Source: Fragilariopsis cylindrus CCMP1102
Taxonomy: Eukaryota > Bacillariophyta > Bacillariophyceae > Bacillariales > Bacillariaceae
Length of the DNA stretch: 63,995 bases
NCBI GenBank assembly: GCA_900095095.1
Contig: FMBT01000091.1
Span: 1 to 63,995, forward strand
Direction of reading: 5' to 3'
In this document: piece by piece, positions 9,553 to 20,567 of the stretch
Numbering within the stretch: the stretch's first letter is position 1
Layout: every line of letters starts with the position of its first letter
Program-made: the position numbers and the translations under genes
Notes under the pieces: model-generated
What the model saw: only the letters and a program-made list of their open reading frames with translations
What the model was told of the DNA's origin: nothing
Databases searched by the model: none

Positions 9553-11837
9553 ATGAGTTCTAGTAGTAGTAGTAGTAGTAGTAACAGTAATAAACCTGAT
9601 GTTGCTTCTATTTCTTCGCTTTTAATGAATCCGCAACTGATGAAGGATCATATAAAGAGAACAACAAGCGCGATATCATCGAAGAACAGCAGCAGCAGCA
9701 GAGGTAGAGGCATAAGCTCCGATACTAATGAGAAGAAGGAGGATAAGAACAAAGATTCGTCAAACACAGATTCGTCATCAATTCATCTTCCATTCGATCC
9801 TGATTCGGTTGATTTTCCATATGATGCTCTATATCACGAAAATAATTCTAATGGAGACGAAGACAACAATATTAATTTATTTTCAGAAATTTATTCAATG
9901 GCATACGCATCTGCGGGTGAGTTATATTATTATGTTATTGTAACAATAGTGTTGATTCTTGTGAAAATGGCGAATAATGATAGGAATTCCAATTGTTTTA
10001 AAAAAGTGCAGCTACTAATATAAGTCGTTTTCTTTTTCTCTCTCTTTCTAATTTCATCTTCAGCCATATTCGCTTTGGCAGATGTCCGAGAGGCTGCTCG
10101 TGAGGGGATAATTGATGCACCAGAGGCAATTACTCTTCCCCTTACAACTAATGCTATCGAACAGGCATTTCTTGACAATGAAGAGATACTAAAAAAGAAA
10201 TTAAAACCTGCCGATTTCGCATTTATGGAATCCCTTGCAGGTATAAGTAGTAGAACCAAAGAGAAAGAAGCAATAGGGGGAGAAGAAGAAGAAGAAGATG
10301 AAGAAGAAGAAGAAAACCATTCAGACGAGAACGATGCAAGAAAAAAAATGATCAATATGTTACAACAATGTACTTTAGATTATTGTGGTGACGATAATTC
10401 AGAAAATGATTGTGTCTATCTGATCTTTAAAAATCCGACCCTCAAACGCATCACAGTTTGTTTCCGAGGTTCTATAACATATCAAGATTGGATTAAAGAT
10501 GCCAAGGTAGTGGTGGGTGATATTCCTAATCCATTATCAGATCGACCAGATCAACCACCAACGATTGGAGTGCATTTGGGATTTAAAGAATACCTTTATG
10601 GTACATCGAGGAAGACTAGTATAAGTCAACTCGGTGCGATACGATCCAGTTTGCACAATAGCTATACTCCTTCTTCTTCATCTGTTTCCAATAATGAAGG
10701 TGAAGGTGAAGATGAATCCAATAACACGATCGATGACAACGCCGCCATCGCCGCCGCATTAAAAGGTTTGAATTTGAATGAAAATACAAAAAACAATATT
10801 TATAGGATGAGCTTGAACATAGGCTTGGCAGTGTCAAAATTTAAAGCAGGTTTAAATCAGTCAGATGGCGACGATACTAATGATGCTAATGAGGACAAGA
10901 ATAATAACGAGAACGACACTATTGATGAGGACGAGAATGAGAATGAAAATGGGAACGACATCAACAGCAACAAGATAGACAACGATGATGATGAAAACGA
11001 CAGGAATAATCGTGGAGACGGTGATGATGATGATGATGATAATGACGAAAATGACGATAGTAATAATGACGACGAAAATGATGAGGATGATAATGACGAT
11101 GACATAGACTCGTCTGATAAAAAAACTGGTAATCATCGGTGTAGATTAGATAAAATACTTGAAGAAATTGAAGATCTTCTCAAACAAAACGAAGGTTACA
11201 ACCTCTATATCACTGGACATTCTCTCGGTGGTGCTCTTGGATTACTGACGGCATTGGAGGCGGGAACCCGTTTTGGTACCCCGGCTCTGCCTGTTACTTT
11301 TGTTGGAATTGCCAATCCACGTGGAGGAACAGAGGCATTTCGCGATGCTATAACAATTCTCGAAAAAGAGAGCAAACTTAGATGCATATGTGTTCATGGT
11401 CATCTCGATCTCGTACCCATGATTCCCGCTTCGCCACCAAACACAAAAAAAGTAGACGTTTCTGTCAATCGGGAATTGAATTGGTACTTGAATCTGACAA
11501 ATTTACAATGCGTTACTCACCAAGAGCCGATGGTAATTACATCCAACGCGTTGGTTTAGTCCTTCGTCGTGCTCATAAAATTGCTGAAAGACATCATTAC
11601 ATGACCTATCTGAAGGACCTAGAAAACCTCGCAAAGCCAATGAGTGAACTGTATCTCAATGATTACTACAACATGCTACTTGATTCTGACACGTTTCCAT
11701 CTTCGGAGAAGAAACTGACACCGATGGTCGTGACATTAAATGGGGAAGAAGATGACTATTCGTGCAAATTTAATGCGGATCAAGATCAAGAAGCTGACAC
11801 GAACGATGGTGATAGTGATGAGAATAACGCCACATGA
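9553..11837 (+). CDS. Class 3 lipase with acidic insertion; one intron and one frame break
   Basis: A triacylglycerol lipase / lipase_3 alpha/beta-hydrolase. Exon 1 is 9553-9916, the donor is GCGG|GTGAGT, the intron is 9917-10063, and the acceptor is TTCAG|CCATA. Exon 2 continues with VCFRGSITYQDWIKD (lipase_3 strand) and the nucleophile motif GHSLGGALG near 11215. VHGHLDLVP near 11390-11415 holds the likely catalytic Asp. An insertion of about 85 residues, almost all Asp, Asn and Glu (10860-11118), sits inside the catalytic domain. The frame with the lipase signature stops at 11559. The conserved end (YIQRVGLVLRRAHK, then HHYMTYLK with the likely catalytic His) is read one base back, from the A7 run at 11445-11451 to 11837. 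One extra A would join them. Either the assembly lacks one A, or the run causes -1 slippage, or the gene is damaged. Confidence 0.83.
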
Positions 11838-12318
11838 TAATATATTGATGTTACTATTATTGCGCTATCTTAACTTATGGAAGGTTGGAACAGTTTCTTC
11901 TTGAATAGAGTAAAGAAGTGAGTCTAGAATGTAAAAGTATGATATATATATATAGATTTATATTCCTTAATTCATTGAATAGTATTATTCCAGATATATC
12001 ATTGACCACTTTTCATCCTCCCGAACAAGAATAGACAGTGAGAGGTCCAACTTTAGCCTAGGGACTACACGAAGCTAGCTAACTATTTCAAGTAGTATCA
12101 AATGTTGATACAAATTTTGCGTTGACATACAATAGGATGAACTAGAAACCAGTTGCAATCATTAATCTCCTACTATTCAATGAGGGTTTGGAATTATGTA
12201 CAATGACCTTGATCATATAGTAATATTCCAGTCAAGTATGAAGGAATATTAACACAATTAAAAACAAGCTCTGTTAGATCAGACACAGGAAGCGTCTTTG
12301 CAATTAATGATACGTTTT
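11838..12318. other. Intergenic, nothing recognised
   Basis: 480 bp of AT-rich sequence downstream of the lipase, with a short (TA)n at about 11942-11952. No gene is supported. Confidence 0.45.
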
Positions 12319-12548
12319 ACATCCCTCTCTCCCATCAACACCCATCCCATGAAAATCCAAAGGAATGCTTCGGTGCGGTCTTTGCTTCCAGGTGAAGGGA
12401 GCTGATGCGGACGAAGAAGAAGGCGAGAGGAATGAGCTCATCGCTTTAAATAACTGCCAGCCTGGCAAATGTGGGAGACCCGAGAGAAAAAAACACCGCA
12501 GCTAACACTTGAAGAACAAGCATATATCGGCGTCCTGCTTAAGTGCCC
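12319..12548 (+). pseudogene. Decayed fragment of an O-acetylhomoserine sulfhydrylase gene
   Basis: This stretch aligns, on the opposite strand, to bases 18975-19240 of the intact gene at 18896-20567. Shared blocks in order are TCTCCCATCA, GGAATGCTTCGG, GTGAAGGGAGCTGATGCGG, GGCGAGAGGAATGAGCT, AATAACTGCCA, GTGGGAGAC, TGAAGAACAAGCAT and GGCGTCCTGC. In between are substitutions, one-base indels, and internal gaps (about 14, 4 and 30 bp). An in-frame stop and shifts destroy the reading frame. It is a dead copy of the C-terminal coding region from this gene or a close paralogue. All aligned sequence falls inside one exon, so DNA duplication and retrocopying cannot be told apart. Confidence 0.85.
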
Positions 12549-13689
12549 ATAATTTTGAAGAAAGATTATCTTATGTCCCTGTCAATTACCAGAAGAACAT
12601 GTCGCTGTATGCATCATTCTTACGTCATTGATATTACTTCCTGAGGAAGTAATACTGGAGTACGGTACAGGTACAGTAGTATAAGTAATAATAATACTAT
12701 GGTATGAAGCATTCTTTTTGATGCTTGATTCAATTGATTCCGTTAAATATACGTGCGCAACGAGCTGTAAATTGTTCCATACCATATGTCGTAACGATCA
12801 GAAGCCCTTCCGGTAGCACTGGCGAAATATGTTGTCACTGTATGCATTCCTTATCCCCATACTTATTACGGTATATAATATTAATGGAAATGACTGTTCT
12901 TTGACGCACTTAATAATCATTGCTTTTGCCAGACAGTAATTAGAACTCTCGCGTGATGAATTATTCGCCATTATAATTTTGAATATTTAATTACGTGTAG
13001 AAAATTCATATTAGTACTACGACATTTTTATTTATTGTTACAACACAAGATATAAGTTTTTGTTAATAAATGCCCGTTGTCAATCGTGTTCTTTGGTTCT
13101 TTTGATAGCGTGTAAATGTCCTGTCAGTCAGTCGGTCATCGATACTTATTGACGGTGATGTGTACAAAATTATCAGATCAACTCTAAAACTGCTCACCCC
13201 GGGTCCATTTTTTATAGCCATCGCGTCGCCTTTTGATAGCGTGTAAATGTCTCAGTCCGATACTTATTGACGGTGTTGTGTTCAAAAATTGTCAAACCAA
13301 CTCGATAAAGAACATGATAAAACATATATTATAAAAAAGGCCCTACATTTAGAATTGTGAATAAACAACATACTACCGTAAAAGGAATATCTCAATCATC
13401 CACACAAATAAAGTGCTTCAGTATTACACGCTCAACTGAACTAACAAACAAACCACGTTTATTCAGTACGTTTCATAAGGCAAGATAGGCAAATAGTCAA
13501 AACAAAAAAAACAGACATAAAAGGAAAGGAAAGAAAGGATAAAAAGAAAGTAAATATGACGACGAACATATACAACAACAGGAATCACACACGATCCCCC
13601 GTAGTAATCGTAATCGTAATAGTAACTTACTACTAGTAGTAGTAGTAGTAAGGTAGTATCTGGAATAACAACAACTGTAACAGTAACAA
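12549..13689. other. Intergenic with a dispersed direct repeat
   Basis: No gene is supported over 1.1 kb. It contains the direct repeat 13099-13187 / 13230-13305 and CTACTAGTAGTAG-type trinucleotide runs near 13628-13650. Exon 1 of the broken gene at 13690 could lie here but cannot be placed. Confidence 0.45.
13099..13305. repeat. Imperfect direct repeat, about 75-90 bp
   Basis: Copy 1 (13099-13187) and copy 2 (13230-13305) share CTTTTGATAGCGTGTAAATG, then GATACTTATTGACGGTG, then CAAAA, then CAACTC. Copy 1 holds extra bases and the two differ at several positions. About 42 bp separate them. Confidence 0.8.
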
Positions 13690-15014
13690 CAACGATACGT
13701 CTTTATCGATTGTTCACAGATTATTTCCCTTAACAATGATGGAGCAACGTCTCTAATGTCTGGTGATATCGCATTAAGTATATCAATGTTTTGTCAGGCA
13801 TTGCATTCATCGAAATCATGTTTAGGTCGACGTGATGAACAACGTAGATTCAATATGAACAACAGCAAAGAGATCGTGATGATGATATTGATGGTAGTAG
13901 TAGATTCTATCACGATGTGAATATGAAGGATGATAATACTATCATGATAATGATGAGGATGATATTAATGGCAACGATGATGATTATTATAATCATTATA
14001 AAAAACCAGTTGTTTCTCATTTTGATATAAGTCAACTAATGGAGGCAGGATGTTTTGGTCTCAACGATAATGATAATAACATCAACGATGAGTGTGTTGA
14101 GGTCAATACTAACAGCAACAGTGGCAGTGGCAGTAGCAGTAGCAGTAGCAGTGGCAACAGCAAGGTATCGTCATTATCCGACACTTCTTTCTCCTCTTCT
14201 GCTACTACTTATACAGACAGTAATAATATCAAAGACAATGATAGCAATAGCAACGAAGGCGAATCTTCCTCCGCTGCTGCTACAGCTGCCGTCGCTGCTG
14301 CTGCTGCTGCTAATGATTTTATTTATGATCGACCTGTTCGTGTTCCGGAATCTTATGCTCATCATGCTGGATTACAACGATCGGAGGTTATTTTACCATC
14401 AATTGTGATATTTAATTTAGCCTTGGCTCATCATCTATGGGCCATGAAGAAAAATAAGGAGGAAAAAAAGAACATAACAAAACAACATCATCATCATCCT
14501 TTACCGAACAAGACAACAGCAACAAGAAGTTAGTACACATGCAACACAACCGCAGCAGCAACAAACACAAATACAACAACACTCATCGATGTTGTTGCTG
14601 AAAAAGTCAGTAAAGTTATACGGACTTGCTATTCAACTCCAAGAGGGACAAATGGTCAGTGAGGGACCACAATCGTACAGTAAACTATTCTTTCTATCAT
14701 GTATTAATAATCTTGGTAGTACACATCGATTACTTGGTGATACATATCATCTGAAAAGATCTTTCAACAATTATTAACTATGCTTATGTATTTGAACTAT
14801 AGTGAACAACAACAGGTGGAGGAGGAGGAAGAGGATCAGAGACAACAGCAATATCAATGTCAACAATGATAAACAACAACACCAACAACGCAACTACAAA
14901 TACAGCAGCAGCAGCAGCAATAGTAGTAGTAGTAGTAGTAGTAACAGTCGGATATCGGAATCCTTTTTTCAAAATATATTCCAAACTAAAGTAAATGCTG
15001 CATCCGCAGCTTAG
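13690..15014 (+). pseudogene. Broken TPR-like protein gene
   Basis: Protein-like segments occur in order but in different frames. RYVFIDCSQIISLNNDGATS with MSGDIALSISMFCQALHSS (13693-13830) resembles a TPR helix pair. Then come HFDISQLMEAGCF (14018-14055), VILPSIVIFNLALAHHLWAM (14388-14445), KLYGLAIQLQEG plus SCINNLGSTHRLLGDTY (14610-14748), KIFQQLLTMLMYLNY (14756-14800), and SESFFQNIF to the final AASAA (14951-15014). The order fits a TPR-like protein family that I recall as numerous in pennate diatoms. At least four frame changes are needed, in both directions, and Asn/Ser/Ala repeats pad the gaps. No start codon fits the first segment. A decayed gene is the simplest reading; unrecognised introns or sequence error could account for part. 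Confidence 0.6.
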
Positions 15015-15836
15015 ATTTTTTCTACAACGTATACAATTTTTGTGCATAATATATATATTTTGATAACTATATTTTATAAATGATTTATTTTCCATTTTTG
15101 ATACTATTTCTTTCTATATCAATACATTATAGCTATATATATATTATACTACTTACTATTTTACTAGTATGAAATTTAGATTATGGAGACTTTGAAACTA
15201 TGATAAAGATGTTCACACCCCCAGTTTCAAATATGTTTCCATCCAAGAATCTTCCACTTTACCATAGTCTACTTAACATTACCCTAATTGAACTCGTTTT
15301 TTTGTCATTATGTATATTCAATATACTGCTTATCCTCCTCAAATAGTATTGATGCGATCAGAACCAATAAATGGTGACACATATACCATTAAAAAGAGAT
15401 AGTGTCTACTTGCTGCTGCATACATCAAAAGTGTAGCTTTGAATAGACTAGAACTATGAAACATTATCAACACCTTACTTGGTAAAATCCTTCTGCGGTG
15501 CATAGGAATATATGTACATATTTATATATATTATAATATGTGAATGATTTGTTTTATCAATGGGGAATATTTTAAATAAAAATTATCCATGTCTGAAAGA
15601 AAATGAATGAATCAGCCAATCGAAAAAATCCACCGAAACCTCGTCATCGGAAAATTCACAACATAATCCCATGTTCCCTTGGCTGCTCACAATCACATAA
15701 TCACAAAAATACATACCAAGTACAATAAGATCCAAGCGTTGAGGCAAACGACGAGGAAATAAACTTAAACGAATTTTATTATTATCGAAGGAGGTCAGAT
15801 CATCGACTGCACTATTAGCTATTTATATTATATACT
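15015..15836. other. AT-rich intergenic region
   Basis: 820 bp between the broken TPR-like gene and the ABC1 kinase. Nothing is recognised beyond (TA)-rich runs near 15045-15055, 15135-15150 and 15515-15535. Confidence 0.45.
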
Positions 15837-18473
15837 ATGAGTATCAGCTATACAACCGAAGATTTTTTGTCGTCGCGTCACTCGCTGTCGCTGTGGCGGT
15901 GACGACGAATGTACATTTAGCATTCTCGTTTCAGCAGCCCAGTGGACATAAAAGATGTTCGTCTCCGTCCTCATCGTCTTCGCTATCATCATCGATCGAA
16001 GATAGAGTTGATACCAGCAATGATAACATCAACAGCAACGTACCGTACAAAGAAGCTCAATACGATCCACATGCCGCCGACATATTTTACAAATCTCGAC
16101 CTATGAAATCGATCATCGTTTTGTACGAATATCAAAAACGTCTTCAAGATTTATATTCAATTCGATGGTCCTCGATAAAAATAAGAACAACGATAACGCT
16201 CACAATACCAATAGCGACGAAGAGAGTTTGGTGATGACAGACCTCGAACGAAAACGGAGTCGTGAATTGGTTAATTTAATAACGGAATTGGGACCAGCTT
16301 TTATCAAGCTTGGACAAGCATTGTCGACTAGAACTGACTTGATACCGACCGATAAACAGTATTATGGTATAGGATTATCGGAATTACAAGATTCGGTACA
16401 ACCTTCCTTTTCATCGAAAGAAGCACGGAAAATTATTGAAGATGAACTCAATATTGGTAGTGTCGACGACATATTTGAATATTTGAGTGAGGAACCGGTA
16501 GCGTCTGCATCGATAGGACAAGTCTATAAGGGTAAATTGCGAAAGGATGGGATGGAAGTTGCCGTGAAGGTTCAGCGTCCGAAGGTGCTTGAAAATGTTG
16601 CATTGGATTTGTATGTGTTGCGATCTATCATAGCACCATTGTGGAAGAAATACAACCTAAGAAAACAACGACGACAAAAGAAAAAGAATCTAAATAATGG
16701 TGACGAGGAGAAGGATGAAACCAACGACAATGTCGATATAAATGACGAAAGCAACACGGACTTCGTTGCGTTGATAGATGCATGGGGATCAGGATTTGTA
16801 GACGAATTGGATTATAGGGCTGAAGCAAAAGCAACAAAAGATTTCACAAAAGCGATGAAGGAACGTGGGTTGGATTCAGTTGTATTCGCACCGGAAGTTA
16901 TGGATGAATTATCTTCGACGCACGTTCTTGTAACGAAGTGGGTTGACGGTGAACGTCTCTCCACGAGCAATGAAGATGACGTGCCTAGATTGTGCGGAAT
17001 TGCACTTAACACATACCTAACGATGTTGCTTGATACCGGGACATTGCATTGCGACCCTCATCCTGGGAACTTACTACGCACACCAGAGGGAAAACTTTGT
17101 ATTTAAGATTGGGGCATGGTGCTTGACGTCCCGAAAGATCTACAACTATCGTTGTTAGAATTCATCGCCGATTTGAAAGCCGAAAACTATGAGGATGTTC
17201 CAATGGATCTTGTTAAATTGAAATTCGTTCCGGAAGACAAACTCGATGAGTTGCGTCAAAGTGGATTGACTGTAGGGATTTCTAGAATGCTCACATTGGC
17301 CGCTGAAGGTGGAGGTCCTAAGGGAACGATGGAACGGATGGTTGCACAAAACAAGGAAAAGTACGCTGATGCTTTAGCAGAATTCGACGATATAGATGGT
17401 GAGGAAGCAACGAAGGCTCGACAACGGATGTTTCGAGAGGATTGGCAAAGGGAAATGGCTGAAGACTCGATGTCGCGGTCTGACTCGACGACGTCGACCA
17501 CGGTAGATGTAACCACGAAAATCGAACAGATGAGGCAACAAAACACTAATGTTTTCTCTATTCCTGATTATTTCGTATACATGTCCCGAGCCTTCGCCAC
17601 CCTTGAGGGGATAGGGTTGTCCTCTAATTCCAACTATTCTATCCTGAAGGAATGCTACCCGTATATTTCGAAGCGGCTCCTTACGGACGATTCCCCACGA
17701 GCGAGACAAGCTCTCCGAATGTTGATCTACGGTAAAAACGGGACAGAGTTAGATTTGAGCAAGCTACAGGATTTATCAACTGGTTTGGAAAGCTTCACCA
17801 CTTCGACGTCGAGCATTGAAAGTGGTAGAGGCGAAAACAATGAAGGTCGAAATGCCGCAATAGAACAAGTAGCAAATGTGGTGCTTAGTGAGGACACTAA
17901 TTACGTGCAAGAACTGTTGATGCGTGAAACGGCGGTGGCACTTGACGCTACTATAAGAGACACATTCACGAGTCCATTTTCACCGCTAATCAAGAATCTC
18001 CCTACAAGTTCTACTCCTCCTCCGGCAATCCTACGACCGTTTACACTCCCATTTGAGTTGGTGAAAGCATCGTTCGATTTACAATCTGTGGATGATCGTG
18101 ACGAACGTCGGATCGAAAATGTTCGTATCTTAACGAAGATCGGAAGCGATTCCGATGGAGAGGAGGGATAAGAACTAACAGTGTATCAAACGAGAATACC
18201 TCGAACACGATCGGGAAACTTGCCAGAGAGGCGGCAAAACGCCGGATAGCTCTCGCACGAGTAGGAGTTCGATTTGGTGGAGTTTTGGTATCCGTCCAAG
18301 CGGAGCGTTTACGGGAACGAGCATCTTCCGGGATAATTCAGACGAGCGATGACCACCATCGTCCTATCACGAAACTTGCGGAACGTTTGGCGACCAATAG
18401 AGCTGATAGACTCGAAGCATTGGCCGACGCTATAACCGATTTCGACAATGAAATAGCAAAAAGAAGCACTTAA
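15837..18473 (+). CDS. ABC1/UbiB (ADCK-like) atypical kinase, interrupted by frame breaks and one in-frame TAA
   Basis: ABC1 kinases act in quinone and lipid metabolism in mitochondria and plastids. Motifs in order: a hydrophobic N-terminus ending HLAFSFQQP (possible plastid-type signal, weak); GPAFIKLGQALSTRTDLIP (the KxGQ motif); ASIGQVYKG (Ala-rich loop); VAVKVQRP (ATP-binding Lys); ELDYRAEA; and HCDPHPGNLL (catalytic loop). The metal-binding DWGM follows at 17107, but the codon before it, normally Leu/Ile, is TAA (17104-17106) in the same frame. The frame changes by -1 near 15862-15868 (T run), between about 16130 and 16180, and near 18160-18180. After the last, the family-like tail (LAREAAKRRIALARV) runs to 18473. 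The start at 15837 is the only nearby ATG that reaches the signal-like segment. It could be a pseudogene or a poorly assembled functional gene. Confidence 0.78.
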
Positions 18474-18895
18474 ATAAAATTAGAATATACGCCTAACAGA
18501 CCAAATATTTACACCATAGCATGAGATTCTATCTAAATGGCGGTTGCATTGATTGTAGTGTTCTCCACCCTAACCCTTATGATTAGCCAATTTTCCTACG
18601 CGTAATAGCCTCAGAAAAATGAAAGTCCCAGAAGTTGAAATGAAGGAGTCGCCATAGTAGTAGACATGCAATTTTCCTTTCTAGATTTCATGCGAGGTAA
18701 AAAAAAACACAGTTAGTTTTTAAAGATAAGTCAGGCAGTTTAACGGATCTCTAGATATTATTTTAACCTTAAATAGCAAACGTCGACAACCTTGCGAGTC
18801 GAATCACTTTCGACTACATTGTATTCTGTCTGCAGAAGAGATCATGCATGTATTCCATAGAGATGACATCATCTTCACCATTAACATTTACCTAT
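18474..18895. other. Intergenic between convergent genes
   Basis: 422 bp between two 3' ends. No feature is recognised. Confidence 0.5.
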
Positions 18896-20567
18896 TCATG
18901 CATCGAAAGCTGCCAATGCCTGCTCGAAGTCAGCTTTTATGTCATCGAGGTCCTCATATCCCACCGAGACCCGTACTGAGGCAGGCAGGACGCCAGCGGA
19001 TGCTTGTTCTTCAGTGTTGAGTTGCTGGTGTGTTGTTGAAGCTGGATGAATGACGAGTGTACGAGAGTCTCCCACGTTTGCTAGGTTGGCAGTTATTTTT
19101 AAATTGCTGATGAAGCTCATTCCTCTCGCCTTTTCCTCGTCCGCATCAGCTCCCTTCACCTCGAAGCAGAAGACCGAACCGAAGCATTCAGGACGGAAGT
19201 ATTTCTTTGCATTTTTATGTGATGGGTGTGATGGGAGAGATGGGTGAAGAACAGAACCCTCCTTCACTTTTGGATGTTTTGAGAGCCAAAGCGCGAGAGC
19301 ATTGGCGTTCACAGAGTGAGCCTTAGCTCGTAGCGATAATGTCTCGATCCCTTGAATTAATTGCCAGGCGTTAAATGGTGAGATGCATCCTCCCATGTCA
19401 CGAAGCGTTTTAACACGTGCCAGAAGAATAAATACTGTATTGGTTGCCTTAACACCAAAGATAGGATGTTCTGCAAATACGGCACCATGATATGAAGCCT
19501 GTGGTCCTGCAATCAGAGGGAACTTTAGTGAGCCATCTGCATTCTTCGTTAGCCAGTTGAAAGATGAGCCGTCAACAATAATTCCTCCAACTGAAGTGCC
19601 ATGACCTCCGATCCACTTGGTTGCAGATTCAACGACGATATCAGCACCGAAAGCCAAAGGCCGACAAGTATAGCCTCCCATTCCGAATGTATTATCACAT
19701 ACTATAGGAACCTTCGCCTCGTTGGCGATGGCTTTGATTGCATCGAAGTCAGGAATAGTCCCGCTAGGGTTGGCTAGAGTCTCGATGTAGATGGCCTATT
19801 TATTTTAAGTAGGAGAGATAAAAATTTGAGAAAAAAGAAGAAACGAAATTACTACCAACGGGAATATGCTATACTACACGTGTAATCAAAAGTTCCTACC
19901 TTAGTGTTGTCGTCGATAAGGCTCTTGATCTGTTCAGTATCGGAAACATCAGCAAATTTAGCATCAATGCCGATCTGTTTAAAGGAGTGGCCGAATTGTG
20001 TGTGTGTACCTCCGTAGAGTTCAGAAGCAGAGACGAAATTGTCTCCCGCCTGCATAAAGGTCAGGAGGGCGTGCATCTGCGCTGATTGTCCTGAGGCCAC
20101 AGCTAGAGCGTTAGGAAGGGTCGCAGCATTGTCACAGTCACCATGAGCTAAACATGGTGCCCTTGAATGTAGATTGTATTTGAGTTTAAGTGGATAAATA
20201 AGAAGCAAAGCAAAACAAAACGGTCAGAGAAAATCGTTAATATGATAAATAAGTAATGAATGTATCAAAATATGCAGTCGATTCGATACGATTACTTATA
20301 ACACTCACCCCTCGAGCTTAGCCATTTTGTATTCGAGAACGTGCGTCGTGGGATTCATAATTCGAGTATAGATAGGTCCCAGTTCCGATAGAGAAAGAGA
20401 CTACCGGCATGTTCTGCACTTTTAAACTCGAAGGAAGTTGTTTGAAAGATCGGTACTGCACGTGCTCTATTATCGGTATCCAATTTATGACCATGGTGGA
20501 GCATTGTTGTGGTAAAACCTTCTCCGGGCTTATCGTCGTATGGGTTCGAAGCTTCAGTTGATTTCAT
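18896..20567 (-). CDS. MET17: O-acetylhomoserine sulfhydrylase (MET17-type), three exons
   Basis: A PLP enzyme of the Cys/Met metabolism family that makes homocysteine from O-acetylhomoserine and sulfide. On the minus strand exon 1 is 20567-20309, exon 2 is 20161-19900 and exon 3 is 19795-18896. Both introns have clean GT...AG ends and keep the frame. Landmarks: FETLQVHHGH-like start (MLHHGHKLDTDNRA), VPIFQTTSFEF, NPTTHVLE, VASGQSAQMHALL, YGGTHTQF, ETLANPSG, and the PLP lysine in SATKWIGGHG. Length is about 473 residues, near the family norm. Exon 1 needs one extra base between AGTCTCTTT and CTCTATCGG (near 20395) to connect GSLF with ELGPIYTRIMNP; otherwise the frame stops 15 codons later. 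A decayed partial copy lies at 12319-12548. Confidence 0.9.

Noticed and set aside
10857..11136. Minus-strand frames rich in Ser or Ile/Val opposite the lipase
   Set aside because: They are mirror images of the Asp/Asn codon runs of the lipase, not genes.
13497..13736. Minus-strand frame rich in Cys/Tyr
   Set aside because: It comes from a GTA/GTT-type repeat area, with no motif.
1246..17106. Genome-wide reassignment of TAA as a sense codon
   Set aside because: TAA ends the NADH pyrophosphatase, the allantoicase and the plastid-type precursor region normally, so only local readthrough or mutation remains possible.
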